This document shows, piece after piece, positions 24,839-37,262 of a DNA stretch of 64,000 bases. A program made the position numbers and the translations under genes. This DNA is from Circinella umbellata. Lineage: Eukaryota; Mucoromycota; Mucoromycetes; Mucorales; Lichtheimiaceae. A model generated the notes under the pieces. That model saw nothing but the letters and a program-made list of their open reading frames with translations, made no database searches and had not been told where the DNA came from. The stretch spans positions 744,001-808,000 of the forward strand of contig JAIWNF010000012.1 of assembly GCA_025093555.1 (NCBI GenBank), given 5' to 3'. Numbering within the stretch: the first letter of the stretch is position 1; each line of letters opens with the position of its first letter.

Positions 24839-27800
24839 AAAGAAATAATATAGTCATCATTGACATAACTTAGTAATAATAGTCCGTTCCCCTTTCCCTT
24901 CTTCGTAAGCAATTTTTTTTTTGTTATTTTACTCCGTTTTCATCGTATATCTCAGCTATCCTTTTGTGTTAGTAAACTTAAACATCATTGTCATTTTTCT
25001 TGATTCTTTTGGTATATTATCATCTTCCCATTCACAAACACGTACCTAAACATCTACTTATTCAACTGTTACCCCTACTACATTACATATAACTCCGTCT
25101 CTTATCACTGTTTTATTTGAAATATATATATTATTGTCAATATTATTAGCAATTACCGTTTTATTTTGACGCACAGACTGACATATTTGAATAAGTAGTT
25201 CCAATAATAACATCGTACATCTTATTATTATTATAATTACATATGATGTATAATATTTTATCTTTCATTCCCTTTCTTTAAGTAGATATATTAACGTCAT
25301 AGAAATCTGCAAATGAAGGTCAGGTCATATTGAAAATGGTTTTTACATTAATCATATCATGTGAATTGATTTTTTTTTTTCGTTCCTTGATTGTACTACA
25401 ATGAAAAAGACAGCCGTTGTCTTTGTTTTCTTCTCCGCCCTAAGTTGAGGGGAAAAAAAAGCTTGATTACAGAAATCATGCCGTACCACAGTGGTCTGAG
25501 TAGAAAGAGTTAGTCATTATGCTGTCGTGTAGATAAGAATAAGCTCTAAGTTTTCACTTTCTTTATTTTAAAATATGCGCTTTAGTTTATACACAATGTT
25601 TTTGGGATCGACAGGATAATAAAAATATCAACTTTTTTTAATTTAATTTAGCCGGGTATATTGGCAAAACAAAAAACAAACGAAAAAGAACTCTAAGCAG
25701 TCTGTTTTATTACATTATTGTTATTATTATTGCCTTAATATTAAAACTTTTAATAATAATAATAAGAAGAAGAATAATAGAAAAACAGACAGCACAGACT
25801 AATATTTTATTATAGCTCCTTTTATTATTCCCCAGGTACACATATAAAATCTCGGACTTGGCAGTATGCATGCTGGTGCTTTTTATAATGTGACACGCAT
25901 TTTATGTAGTTACAATTGAAAGAGAGAGAGCAAAAAAAAAAGATAATTAGTTATGATAGTTGTTATAATAGCTATAAATAATTTATTGTTATTGTTATTA
26001 TTATCATTAAATTATCTTATAATTATTATGCTATATATTATTGTGTATACAATAAAGCAACAACAGAAGGGAGCAAAATATGAAGAATAACTCGATAGCT
26101 ATCTATATCCACGTATCCCGAACGAAGAAAGAAAGAATAATAATAATATAAACAAAAGCTTACGCCCTTTTTTTTAGCCTCCCCTTCTTTTTTTTATAAA
26201 CTACTTTATTACCTAACAGCAAAAACAAAACAAAAACAAAAAATAAAAAAATGTAAACAATAATATTTTACTTACATACTATAAGAAGAATCAATTATAG
26301 CAGCTACAGTACGGATTGATTGAGAGATTTTACTTTATTTGATGGGAGAAAACGATATTACACCAGCAAACGGTAATAAACATGGCAAGCACGTTTAGAT
26401 TATGAAAGGATGGCGTTAGTTGTTATCCAATTGGCATGAACTGGGTATCTTTGTACACTCCCTGTGATGCGTTACAAACAATGCAGCAATTAGTCTTTCT
26501 TTTTTTCTTACTCCGGTTGACAATAAAGTCCGCATTATAGAGTATGTCCAAATATAACTACAAGGTTTTTAGTATGATTTTTTAATAATAATATAATATA
26601 TGTAATGCGCACACCATCTGCATTTATATGTTATATATGTATATACAATGTAGATTTTTCATTGTTATTATTATTATTTTGCTATCAATGTCGTTGCTGT
26701 AGTCTGTGTAGTCGGAGTAGAGAAAAAAAAGGTTGTTATCTCTGCAATTAAAATGAGGTGGTACTTTGTTGTTTTAATAATAAAACAAAATAGCGAAAAA
26801 AAAGAATGATGTTGTGTAATAAATTGTTGTTTTTCGTTTTATTTTAAAATGACGGATAAATAAGATATAACAATGTATTATTTTATCAGATAGAACAAAG
26901 AAATTGAAGTCCCTGACAAAATAAAAAAAAATTCTGTGTTTATTGTTTGTTAGGATTACTAAACGGAATAGCCATGCGACACAATAACATAATACCGGAA
27001 AATATTAGAATGTGTAAATAAAATAACATCGCTTCTTAGTAGCTATTCCATTATTCTTAACACGTTAATAAATAATGACAAATGTTTGGAAGCAGTGATG
27101 AAGAAAGTTATTATGTAGGTATATGTTATTATGCAAGAGGAAATTCATTATTAGTTACAATTTTAGATAAATTATTATTAATGTTTGCTTTCAGCATTAA
27201 CCTCTCTATTCCTTGAAAATGAAATCAAACTCGTGATAGGAACCGCTTCTTTATTTCATTATTGTCCCGGTGACCTGTCTATCTGAAAGAGTTCCGACAG
27301 GACAGATGTATGACCTCTGTTTATTTTATTTTGTTTTTTTGGTTGCTATTTGGGGGTGTTTGATTTTTTTTTATCATTTGAAGATGGGGGAGAGTTCATG
27401 AGGACAGTAGGAAGATCAGGCGCAGCCCGAAAGTATTCTTGATCGAAGTGAATCCGAAGGAGATAGACAGTGAGAAAAAAGATATTTGTACATGAACAAT
27501 AGTTATAACTATTAATATTACTACTATTACGTGTCATATAACAATACCCGCGCGTTTTTTAGTTTGTTGTTGTTATGATATATAAAATTTATTTTATTAA
27601 ATAACATGATATGAGCATACATTTGTGTACATATATTATGTTATTTATACGTACACAACAGCAAAACAGCATCTAATATTTTACAAAATCCATAGCGGAA
27701 TTCCAGAAATGGGTACCTAAAAGATTTTCCATCAGCCAAAAAAAAATATCGCGCTCCCCTCCCCCAATATAATCTTCTTCCTCCGCACTCGTTCAAACCC

Positions 27801-28374
27801 CCAAATCTATAGTCTCCGGCATAATCTACAAAAATGTCATGACGGTGGATAACAACATGTGGATCAGTGGATTTGTTTGTGATGATAGCTTCTTTTTTTT
27901 TGCTTGACTATTATACGCCCGACACGAAAAAAAAAGAACAATAAATACCCTTGGATTTTCTTACACATCGTGCTTTTTTTTCTTTGTAACTTTGTCACCT
28001 CTTCTCCTTATTGTATTGAGTCCACCTTCATAACCTTTTTTTTTAAAAAAAAACTTGTATTTTTTTTTCTTTTTACTCAATATTGAGTGTATACCTTGTT
28101 TTACGTATTTTGTGCCATATAAATTGCTACTTTTTCCTTTGTACGGCATAAAATATTTTATTATATACAGACCTACCATAACCACTACATACATCATTTA
28201 GTTGCTTCTTTATATTCACTTTTTTTTTGTTGTATATCAGTATTTTCTTTAAAACAAACCTTTTTCTTTATAATTTCTTTGTACTTATTTTTCTTTGAAA
28301 CCCAACTTCTTTTATATACAAAAAAAAAACACATTTATACATAAGCAATATATTGAAACTCTATTATCATTACC
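24839..28374. other. Long gene-free, A+T-rich interval
   Basis: About 3.5 kb with stop codons in all frames and no recognisable protein, tRNA or repeat family. TTA/ATT microsatellite-like runs are common. The final kilobase is pyrimidine rich and is probably the promoter and long leader of the ankyrin gene. Confidence 0.5.
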
Positions 28375-30758
28375 ATGACAGCTACTACTACTACTACTAC
28401 AATTACCACTACCAATACTATTACTAGTATTCCTCGAAATCATGGTGGGCAACACAAGAAATGTAATCCTACTACCTGTTGCTCCCCTTCAAAAATTTGG
28501 AGAGCTATCCAAACTGCCATTGCCACTGATGACAAGGAAGGATTGACGCTGATGTTTAAAAGTCAGGAACGTATCCCGCATATCAAGAATGTACTTGTCA
28601 AGGAGCGCAATATTAATGACGCGTCAGCTTTACCTCCATCGCACAAGCACCGAGTTCTGCAATTTGACAAGACGGTTCGTTTAAACGCAACTAAAAAATT
28701 TGGGAAATCAGTTACTGATTTAAATGGTTTGCAAGTCGCCCTGTTCTATGGAAGAGAAGACATTGCTTGTCAACTGTTGCACTTTTTACGTCAGCATGCT
28801 TCTCCTGCTGAATTAAATTCCTTTTTGGGTCATGTTTGGGGAAAAGGTAATTCATCTCTTCATTTAGCCTGTTTCCATGGAATGCCGCGTTTGGTTCAGC
28901 TGTTGTTGGAAATGGGTGCCGATCCGCATGTCACGAACGCGTATCACTTCAAGCCTGCAGATTGCTGCAAGGACCCAGGTTGTTTGGCTGTTCTTGAAAA
29001 GGCAACTGTTGCTCTTATTAAGGAAGCGGGCAATGAACAAGCCGATGATCCTAATTCTTCTGCTGATCTTGTTTCGCCAGCTTCAGCTTCTTCTTTGAGT
29101 GCTGGTGCTGCTGCTGCTCGTCGTCGTCCATCGGGTGGTTTACTGGGACTGCCATCTTCCAAGTCTATTTCTCCTGGTCTGAAGCGTCAGGGTCCACTGC
29201 CTGATGTTAATTCTTCGCGTTCTTTTGTTCCTTCTGGTAGTCCAGCTGAAAAGAAGATCAAGTCTAGGGTTGCTTCCGCCAGTATTCCAGCAAGAACTAC
29301 GACACCTTCTCCATTGGCATCTGTTCAGATACAGTCAATTAAGGAAACTCCGAAAGTTCCTTTGGTGTTGTCTTCGTTGAATAATGCCAACCACAGGCCC
29401 AGACAGCAAGATGAGAACGATCCCAAGCGACTCCCGTATCCAGTGATGAGACATTCCTCCGCTTTAAGACCCACTCCGGAAACTGAGCGACCGGTGTCTG
29501 CTTCCGAAGCCGAATACCAAGAAGAGGAGACCACCCCTGTTACAACAACAACAACAGTTCAGCAACAGAAACAACAGCAAAGGGAAGAAAAACAACAACA
29601 TTGTCAGCCAGTCAGCGCTACTCCCACGGTACCAGGTGACTCTGTCAACAATCGACCTCACCCGGGAGAGTTTCATCATTATACCGAAATGATCGGTCAA
29701 GAGTCAGCTTCTCCACCAAGCATTTCTGGTTCTTCATCGGCTAGTAGCATTGATGAAGATAATGGCCCTTCGCTAGTAATATTACCACCACCGGGAGATT
29801 CAGCGACAACACTGACTTCAATTTCAGCCAAACGATTTGATGAAGTTGATGAAGAAAGAACAAGACTATTTATCTCTCCATCATTGCCATTTGGAATCGC
29901 TGATGAAACATTGATCCCAGACATAGTAGTAGCTCAACAATCACCATCGCCACTGATACTACATCAACAGGAACAAGCTATTAATGATAATCAAGGGTTT
30001 AGTTTCAGGGTATCCGCCACTGATCACAATTATCAAGAGCAGAAAAAAGCCGAGAGGGTGAAGTATCAAGAGAACAGTATGATATCGTCAACAATGATGC
30101 AATCGATAAGTCATCAAAAGGAACAAGCTATTGTAACTGGGGACAATAAACCGAATCATCAACTGTATCAACCACATGGTAAGCATGCTAAAAAAAATTT
30201 CTTTAGATTTTTATGTGCACCCTACGACTTGAACTATTAATAATGATGTTTGACTAATAAGCAACAAAAATTTTAAACCATTTTCTATATGACTTTATAG
30301 ATATAAATATGATAACAAGGAATATTGCATTAGCATTTGTGAGTCAGCATTTGATGACAAATGTGTATAATTTCGCGAAAGGGATATCTGATCAAGGTAA
30401 TCATGACAAGCAGTACGGCTGGAACAACTATAATCAAGAAAAAATAACAATGAGCAATGGAAATTTAACAATGTTGGTTGACAAACATCATTATCAACGT
30501 ATGTAGAACTTTTTCTTCTTTTTTTTCGGCTTAGTTTCTATAAACGTTTGCAAAGTTATTTATATATACTAACAAATAAAAGCTTTTTATTCAATCTTAG
30601 CAGACCATAACAATTCGACGACGGGAAAAACAACAAAGGAACCAACAAGATACCGTTATTCTCACCAATCATGTGGTTCGGGAGGAATGCGTTCATTGGT
30701 AGGTGACAGTCAAGGCATTATAGGACAACAACAAGGCTTACAAGTTGCGGTTCTTTGA
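28375..30758 (+). CDS. Ankyrin-repeat protein with long disordered tail
   Basis: Three exons (28375-30178, 30301-30498, 30601-30758) give 719 residues. A Thr-rich start and a CNPTTCCSPSKIWRAIQ segment lead to ankyrin-type repeats (about 110-215): LNGLQVALFYGREDIACQLL, then GNSSLHLACFHGMPRLVQLL with LEMGADPHVTNAYHFKPADC. The rest is Ser/Pro/Gln-rich and probably disordered. The single-exon reading would stop at 30240, but a GTAAGC donor and an in-frame acceptor at 30300 extend it. The third exon has a NAGNAG acceptor (ttagcag), so Pro-Asp or a one-residue-shorter form may be made. I do not recognise a named orthologue. The repeats imply a protein-binding scaffold; partners are unknown. Confidence 0.75.
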
Positions 30759-33066
30759 ATACCACAAGGAAACCTATTTTAAAATCAACGACGTAAACAA
30801 GTGTGTTTATTCAAAATAAACACACTCAAGTCAACCCCACACATTTCCTTTTGACTTTTTACCAATGACGTGTGCTCTATCCCACCCATTCGTTTGATCG
30901 ATCGATCTCAAGTCCTTTCCCTCCCGAATACTCCTTCATATATATATTATATCATCAGGTACCATTATATATATATATATATATACATTATGGATGTGAC
31001 GCTCCAATTTATACTTTTATATTGCCCTCTTTTTTCTTTTTACTGAACACGCTTTGCTTGACAATTTTTCTATATTTTTTTTTATATTACACCTTCCCGT
31101 TCTGTTTTGTCTTTATATATTTTTATTGTTTCCCTACAATGACCCCCACAAAAAAACATTCACCCTTTCTTATATATTTTTTTCGCTGCTTTTGTGTGTG
31201 ATTATATCACAATTTCTTTATACTTATTGTAAACACCTTTTCTATGATAGCTATCTTATGATGATGGTCTGTAAAACATCTTTTTCCTTTTTTTTCTTCT
31301 TCAAATCTTCCTTCTGGGTTGTGTATGTTATATTTTTTTTACAAATATTTATTTTTATACCCTTTTTTTCTTCCTTCAAAAAATCACTCTCCCTTGTAAT
31401 GCAATTGCAATTACTATATGCTTTATGGTGTTTTTTTTATATAAAAACACATTTTCCCTTCACCCTCACCCTCACCCTCACCCAAAAAAAATACACCTTT
31501 CTATATATATATTTTCTCTTGCCTTCTCCGGAGGCGAAAAGTTTGGATACTTGGAAACATAGGTAATTATCTTAATCGATTATTACCATATCATATTTAT
31601 TATATATAAAAAAAACAAATAAAACTTATTTCTTTACTATGATGGTCCATAAATAGAACAAGTTCATTTTTTAATTTTTAATTAAAATATTTGAACCAGC
31701 TCTTCTTTCTACTTAATGCAGATTATTGTTTATTTGTTTGATTTGTAATGTTTTTTTCTTAATTAATAAAATAATGTGAGCAAATATAACATCACAGGAT
31801 TGTGATCATTTTAATAATATGTCATGACATTTAATATGCTATTGAAACAAACTATAGATGAAGATATCCATCTTTTTATCGGCTAACATACGTAAGTACT
31901 TGTAATAGTTTTCTTTCAAGGCTCGTTCAACAAACATAATTTTACAGAGTATACCGCTTTCAAGATCCTAAGAAAAAAATGAGATATACTTTTCGCGGAA
32001 CCATTATTCTATATATAATCCATAGCAACAATTTGTGAAACGAATCCATACAACAAATGATGTTAAAATCACAAAACATGTTATCCATAAAGATTACAAA
32101 CACATCCCGCCTTTCACTGTGTCAAGAATTGAGAAACATTATTTGTATTCAACGAGACGGGACAATGAGCTTGAAAAAATATCACGTTCAATTTTATATA
32201 TCCGGTCTCATAATAACCATTCCAGGCTCGTTCATCACTATGACCGGTTTATCGCTTCAAATTTTTACTTGATAGAGGGCGTCGTCTAAATTATTAAGCG
32301 ATATAGTTTACAGTTGTTATTAATATTTATTATTGATAGATCTAAATACAGCAAAGTACTTTTTAACATCCGTTTTTTTCATGACAATCAAATGGTTATA
32401 TCATCCCAATAATTTGTTGGAATTTTATTGTTAATTTATGTATGTTGCACTAGTGTTGCAGAAAACAAAATGGTAACTTTTTATTATTTAATATCTCTCT
32501 TCGTATTGATAGATAATCGAGTGTTATTGAATATTAATGAATGTATTCAATAGACGTGCTATACGTACCACAGTTCCATATCGAACCTCAAAAGAGGCTT
32601 TTTATTTTTATGATCCTTGTTAAGTGACGATCCAATCTTACCAATATTTTACGATATTACGTATAAAAGTTCTAACATAAAGAGTTAAAAGATGGAGAAT
32701 TTGGCCAGGAGGTAAATAGTATATTAGTGCATAACAAAAAAAATCCACTTGTGATATTCTAGAATAAAGCGCATATACATGATTTATTATAAGATTAAAT
32801 GCATCATTATTAATTATATAACTCAAACAATAGAATGATAGAGAACAAAACAAGATTCAATTATATTGCATATGAGTAAGTATGCTGTACTCCAAGCTAA
32901 TTAATAAGTATTACGTATAGTGAAAAAAAAGTAGTTTTTTATATGGTGATAAAAAAGGTGTAAGATACGTCGTAAATAAATAGTGTAAAAAAGAAACGAT
33001 TTTTTATATATAAAATAAATAAATAATTATTACGTAATGACATGTTATCATTATTGTTATTATGGT
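30759..33066. other. Gene-free interval with low-complexity DNA
   Basis: The first 800 bp downstream of the ankyrin gene is T/C-rich with AT dinucleotide tracts. The remainder is ordinary A+T-rich sequence. Short open frames near 31054-31566 and 32035-32289 translate low-complexity DNA or lack an ATG. A G-quadruplex-type motif is listed separately. Confidence 0.5.
31463..31483 (-). repeat. CCCTCA hexamer repeat with G-quadruplex potential
   Basis: Four CCC tracts at exact 6-nt spacing (31463, 31469, 31475, 31481) form a perfect three-tetrad G4 motif on the minus strand with 3-nt loops. It lies about 700 bp beyond the ankyrin gene. It is not the TTAGGG telomere unit. Confidence 0.75.
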
Positions 33067-35523
33067 TTAAAAAAAGAAATGTGTATTTTCTCGACTATAT
33101 TCATGCACCTGCATTTCATGTAACTTATACGTATTTAATTCTTCTTTGATAAAATACGCCATGGCTGGAGTTAATCGTGTACATACTGCATCTGGATCTG
33201 ATCCTCGATCATATTCATGCCTCGCGTATGTTTCCCGCACCGAGACTACTTTGGCAAATCGAACATTGTTATTACAATTTCGATTGATAATATTATCTCT
33301 ACCACTTTCTGTAGTAGGTGTTATGTTACTACTAGTAATAATAGAGCCTGACATTCTTGCTGCCGAATCCCTTAATATGGGTGACGTTGTTGCAGCAGGT
33401 GTACTGATCGATGATGTCAGCTTTGAATCCATGCCCATTTGAGAATGACAATGTTGTTGCTGTCTGAACCGATTATATTGTGGGCGTTGATGTTGCTCCC
33501 CATGATGTTGATGTCTATAATGGTCTTTGTGTAATTTCTGTTTTTGTTTCTGTTTCTGTTGCTGATGCTGATGAGTATGTAATCTACGCTTTTGCTCTTG
33601 TTGCACATGGTAAAGTGATCGACAATCATCGCTCATTGTACTCATAGGAGGTGTGGTACAATACATTGAATGCCGAGCAGGAGAGTGGTAAATGGATGAT
33701 GCTGATTCTCTATTATTATCTATATAAATATATTTAATAATGTAAGCTTGTCTATGACTTTCAGTGTATAAATCTAAATTTTCTTCTTAATATTTACCTT
33801 GATGCTGAATAATTGCTGAAAAATGGTGCTGCGGCGATTGACGTTGTTGATTTGATGGACCACTCCCTACGGATGAGGATTTCTGTTGATGTTTCTTTTG
33901 CTTCGAGTAATCCCCACCGCGCGATTGAGTAAGTCTCGACCATGAAGATGTGATAGAAGAAAACGAAGCAGATCGCGACATATTAACAGTAAAGCTACTA
34001 GTACTGCCGCCATTGGAGTTATTCTTACTGTTATGGTTATTTTTACTATTTGTGATGGGCTTTTTTTGAAACTTGCTTTTAAGTCTACCCGCTAATGATT
34101 TGCTTTTCGATGGTACAATATTGATTGTTGGTTCTTTACCATCATTATCTTGTAGTAATTTCTCGGAGACACTTGATGGAGAAATGCTATTTTTATTAAC
34201 ATTAACTTGTGATGAATAATTGTAATGATGAGGTTCAGGCTTATCACCATTGTTATTGTTGGTATTACTATGATTACTATGATTATTATGATTATTATGA
34301 TTGTGCTTTTTGTGATTGTGAAGATTACTGTTATTGTTATTATTAGGTCGAAATATTTGTAAAGCTGTTTTGAATCGAGAAGAAGAGGTTGGGATTGGAC
34401 GAATAGAAGGATGTTGATGATAGTGTTGATTTTGTTGATGATGGTTAAAATAATATTGTTCATTACGTTTCGCAGCATGCATGGCCAAAGCGGATAATTT
34501 GGTGGCAGGCTGTCGAAATTGAGAATGTTGATGCTGGTCAGAATGTATATGTGGAAGATGGTGTTGGTGGTTAGGGGAGCTTATTTTATCATGAACGATG
34601 TGTTGCTTATTTGAAGCGGCTGAAGTAGCGGCTGTGGAATGAGATGAAATGGTGGATGAGCAAGTAGATTCACTTAATGAAGATATGGATCGAATATTAC
34701 TATCTCCACTATTGTTATTATTGGTTCTACTACTAAGGGATTGATGTTGGTTCTGGCATTCCTGTTGTTCGTGATTTTGATCATGATTATGATAAGATGA
34801 AGAATCGGAAGCAAGATCAAAAATTTTACTGGTGTCAAGCTGAGGAGTATAAGTGGTCAAGGTGGCATTGCTCCTCGAAGGAGAGCGCGGGGGTGGCCAA
34901 GACGACGACAATGGTAAAGAGGATGATGACAATATCTCTGCTGCACCCTCGCTACTATGATTATTATTATCATCACCTTCATTTTTCAAAATATGTTTGA
35001 GACGAGTTAAAGCTTGACCTTTCTTTCGATTTTTGTTAGTGGTAGTCGCTGTTACAGCTGATGGATCCAAATAGCTTTTCATAATTGCTTCATCATCCAT
35101 AGTATTATACTCAAAAGCTTTTTCTGTTACTTCTAGCCTTGATGTATTGATCGCAGTGGTATTATCAGGATGATGGGATGCTTGTTGTGTGGGTGTTTGA
35201 GGGTATGACATTGTGCCATCATCGGATAGCGAAGAAGACGTCGTGTTTGCTGGCGATAATAAAACAATATCTTCCTCGTTAGCTTCGCCATCATAAAGAT
35301 CGATTACATCTTGGTTCTCTTTTTGAATATTGTTCGCATAATGCTGCTGATAATGATGATGACCCTGTTGTGCCTGAATTTTCAACTTCAGGGGAAATAA
35401 AAAAAAGTGTAATAAGAACGATATAAGTCGTATGTAAATCGGAGCATTCCAACATATGGCTGTTTATCATACCTCTTCAGGCCTACTATATTCTGTAGGT
35501 AATATCGATACAACGGCAGTCAT
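33067..35523 (-). CDS. Bni4/Afr1-like PP1-docking scaffold protein
   Basis: Three minus-strand exons (35523-35473, 35385-33798, 33719-33067) give 763 residues. The large frame alone has no ATG. A 17-codon first exon (MTAVVSILPTEYSRPEE) with a GTATGA donor supplies the start. Most of the protein is low-complexity (His, Asn, Gln, Ser) with islands such as ALTRLKHILKNE and FKTALQIFRPN. The last about 70 residues are distinctive: NVRFAKVVSVRETYARHEYD, then LTPAMAYFIKEELN and MQVHEYSRENTHFF. This matches the C-terminal block shared by yeast Bni4, Afr1 and relatives, whose VxF motif recruits the PP1 phosphatase Glc7 to the bud neck. By analogy it may position PP1 and chitin synthesis at growth sites. 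Confidence 0.65.
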
Positions 35524-36150
35524 TTTTTTTCAGACAGTTTTTTTTTTCGAATATATGTTTGTATATGTGTGTGTTAAGAATAAAAATGGATCCCTTATCT
35601 GTTCCTTCTTATTCCTTGCCTTTTATCGCTCAATTAGATATAAAGTATGAAAGAAAGAGAAAGAGTTTATGTGAAAATAATATATTCGATCTGAGAGAAT
35701 ATCAATAACTCGAGTGGCTAAAAAATAAAGATGAAAAAGGAAGAAGAGAAAAAAAATAGGAGCTGCGAAATAATATATAAAAAAAGATGAAGCGCCTAGG
35801 GAAAAAAAATGCGAACGAAAAGAAGAAAGAATAAAATAGGAGGATAAAGAGGAACGCTTCTAATATGAGCGCGGCAAGAACCCCCTCCCTTTTTTTTTTG
35901 TCGCGATGACAACCCCCTTCCGTCTTTTTTTTATTTATTCGTATACCCGGTGCAATTTTTTTTCCCTTCCTCAATCTTGCATATATTATAGACTCAAATC
36001 AGTTCATTTAGCAATATAAAAAACAAGTTCAAAATTTTAGTATTATATTTATATGCGGCGTCAGAGCGAAAAACAACACGAGAAAACAAAACAAGTAAGA
36101 TAAAGTAGTATAAGGGAATAAGAGTATAAGATTATTAGTTTAGCTTCTTT
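35524..36150. other. Intergenic region
   Basis: Promoter of the Bni4-like gene and 3' region of the sulfoxide reductase. A+T rich with purine-rich tracts at 35720-35880; no coding sequence supported. Confidence 0.5.
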
Positions 36151-37085
36151 CTATTGATTCCATTCGGAGCTTTTGATTAATACTTCTACGATAGCTTCTA
36201 ATCCAACACGGTCCTCTTCGCTGAAGCCTTCTACTTTTTCACAATCGATATCCAAAACACCGATAACGCGCTAAATCATAATAATCACAATAACAATAAA
36301 AATCAATTATAATATGCATTAATAAACAAAAAATGAAAGCAGCCTGTTTTTCATTCTCTCTTTTTTCTTTCAAATCAGAACCCAATCATTATGGTTTGTC
36401 CACTCCAAAAATAATAATGAAAAACTCCTCGTTATTTTTATCCTCTTCATTAAACTTACTCCATCCAAGACCATGGGTACCACTATTTCAGAATTGGAAG
36501 CAGAATCACAGGCAATATGTCCTGGAAATGCATGTACGTCCTTGATTACTAGGGTTTGCATGAGCTGGGCTGCTGTACCACAAACACCTTTGCCTAAAAC
36601 AATTTCAGTACAAGCAACCTTCAAAATTTTAATACGTAGTGTACCAAATTAGTTTAAACATATGCGTAGTTGTTCGATTTGATAAGTACTCCTCCTATGA
36701 GTATCCTATTATCTTCCTTATTTTTTAAAAATATACACTCACTTTTCCTTGGAATGGACCTAAAATGAGCTTGTTTGAGTCATTCTTATCGATTATGTAA
36801 AAACCTGCCCAGTTAATGGGTTTTTCTTGAAAATGCTGAAGGGATCGTAACCCATGATAAATAACAGCCGAAGCATTCGCTAAATTGGTTACCTAAAAGT
36901 AACCCCAACCAATTGTTGATCTTAGTTTTTTCTTTTTTTTGCTCGTTGTCACGACAACAATGGGAAACTATCTTTTTTTTTACCCAGTTCTTTTGGCCCT
37001 CTACAATGGCCTGTGTTTCTTCCAAAAGATCATTATAAAAGGTTCCCTTGGATGTCAAAGGATCGTACCCGTTGCTAATGTGCAT
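36151..37085 (-). CDS. Free methionine-R-sulfoxide reductase (GAF-domain fRMsr)
   Basis: Four minus-strand exons (37085-36984, 36892-36743, 36618-36460, 36270-36151) give 176 residues, the normal size for this single-GAF enzyme. It reduces free (non-peptide) methionine-R-sulfoxide, protecting against oxidants through thioredoxin. Diagnostic segments are NWAGFYI, ILGPFQGKVACTEI, LGKGVCGTAAQ, VHAFPGHIACDSASNSEIVV and GVLDIDCEKVEGFSEED. The three redox cysteines fall at 87, 97 and 121, the same spacing as Cys91/101/125 of the yeast enzyme. It lies 177 bp downstream of the phosphatase gene on the same strand. Confidence 0.95.
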
Positions 37086-37262
37086 TTCGATATTTTTTAA
37101 ATAATGTGCGTTATGTAAATGTGCGTGTGTATGGTTGAATAGAGGGGATGTGAGAGTATTACGAGAAAAATGTTAAAAAAAATAATTAAGTGTGAGAAAT
37201 GGATCGACCAATAATATTACAAGCTGTAATAGAGGAGAATTGCGCGATTATTATTATTTATA

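Noticed and set aside
30179..30240. Stop at 30240 as the end of the ankyrin protein
   Set aside because: A GTAAGC donor at 30179 and two further in-frame exons give a better-supported end at 30758, though an intron-retained form is possible.
31459..31490. Interstitial telomere repeat
   Set aside because: Unit is CCCTCA, only four copies, not the TTAGGG-type telomere unit of filamentous fungi.
32035..32289. 84-codon open frame
   Set aside because: Starts without ATG, no homologue recognised, sits alone in A+T-rich DNA.
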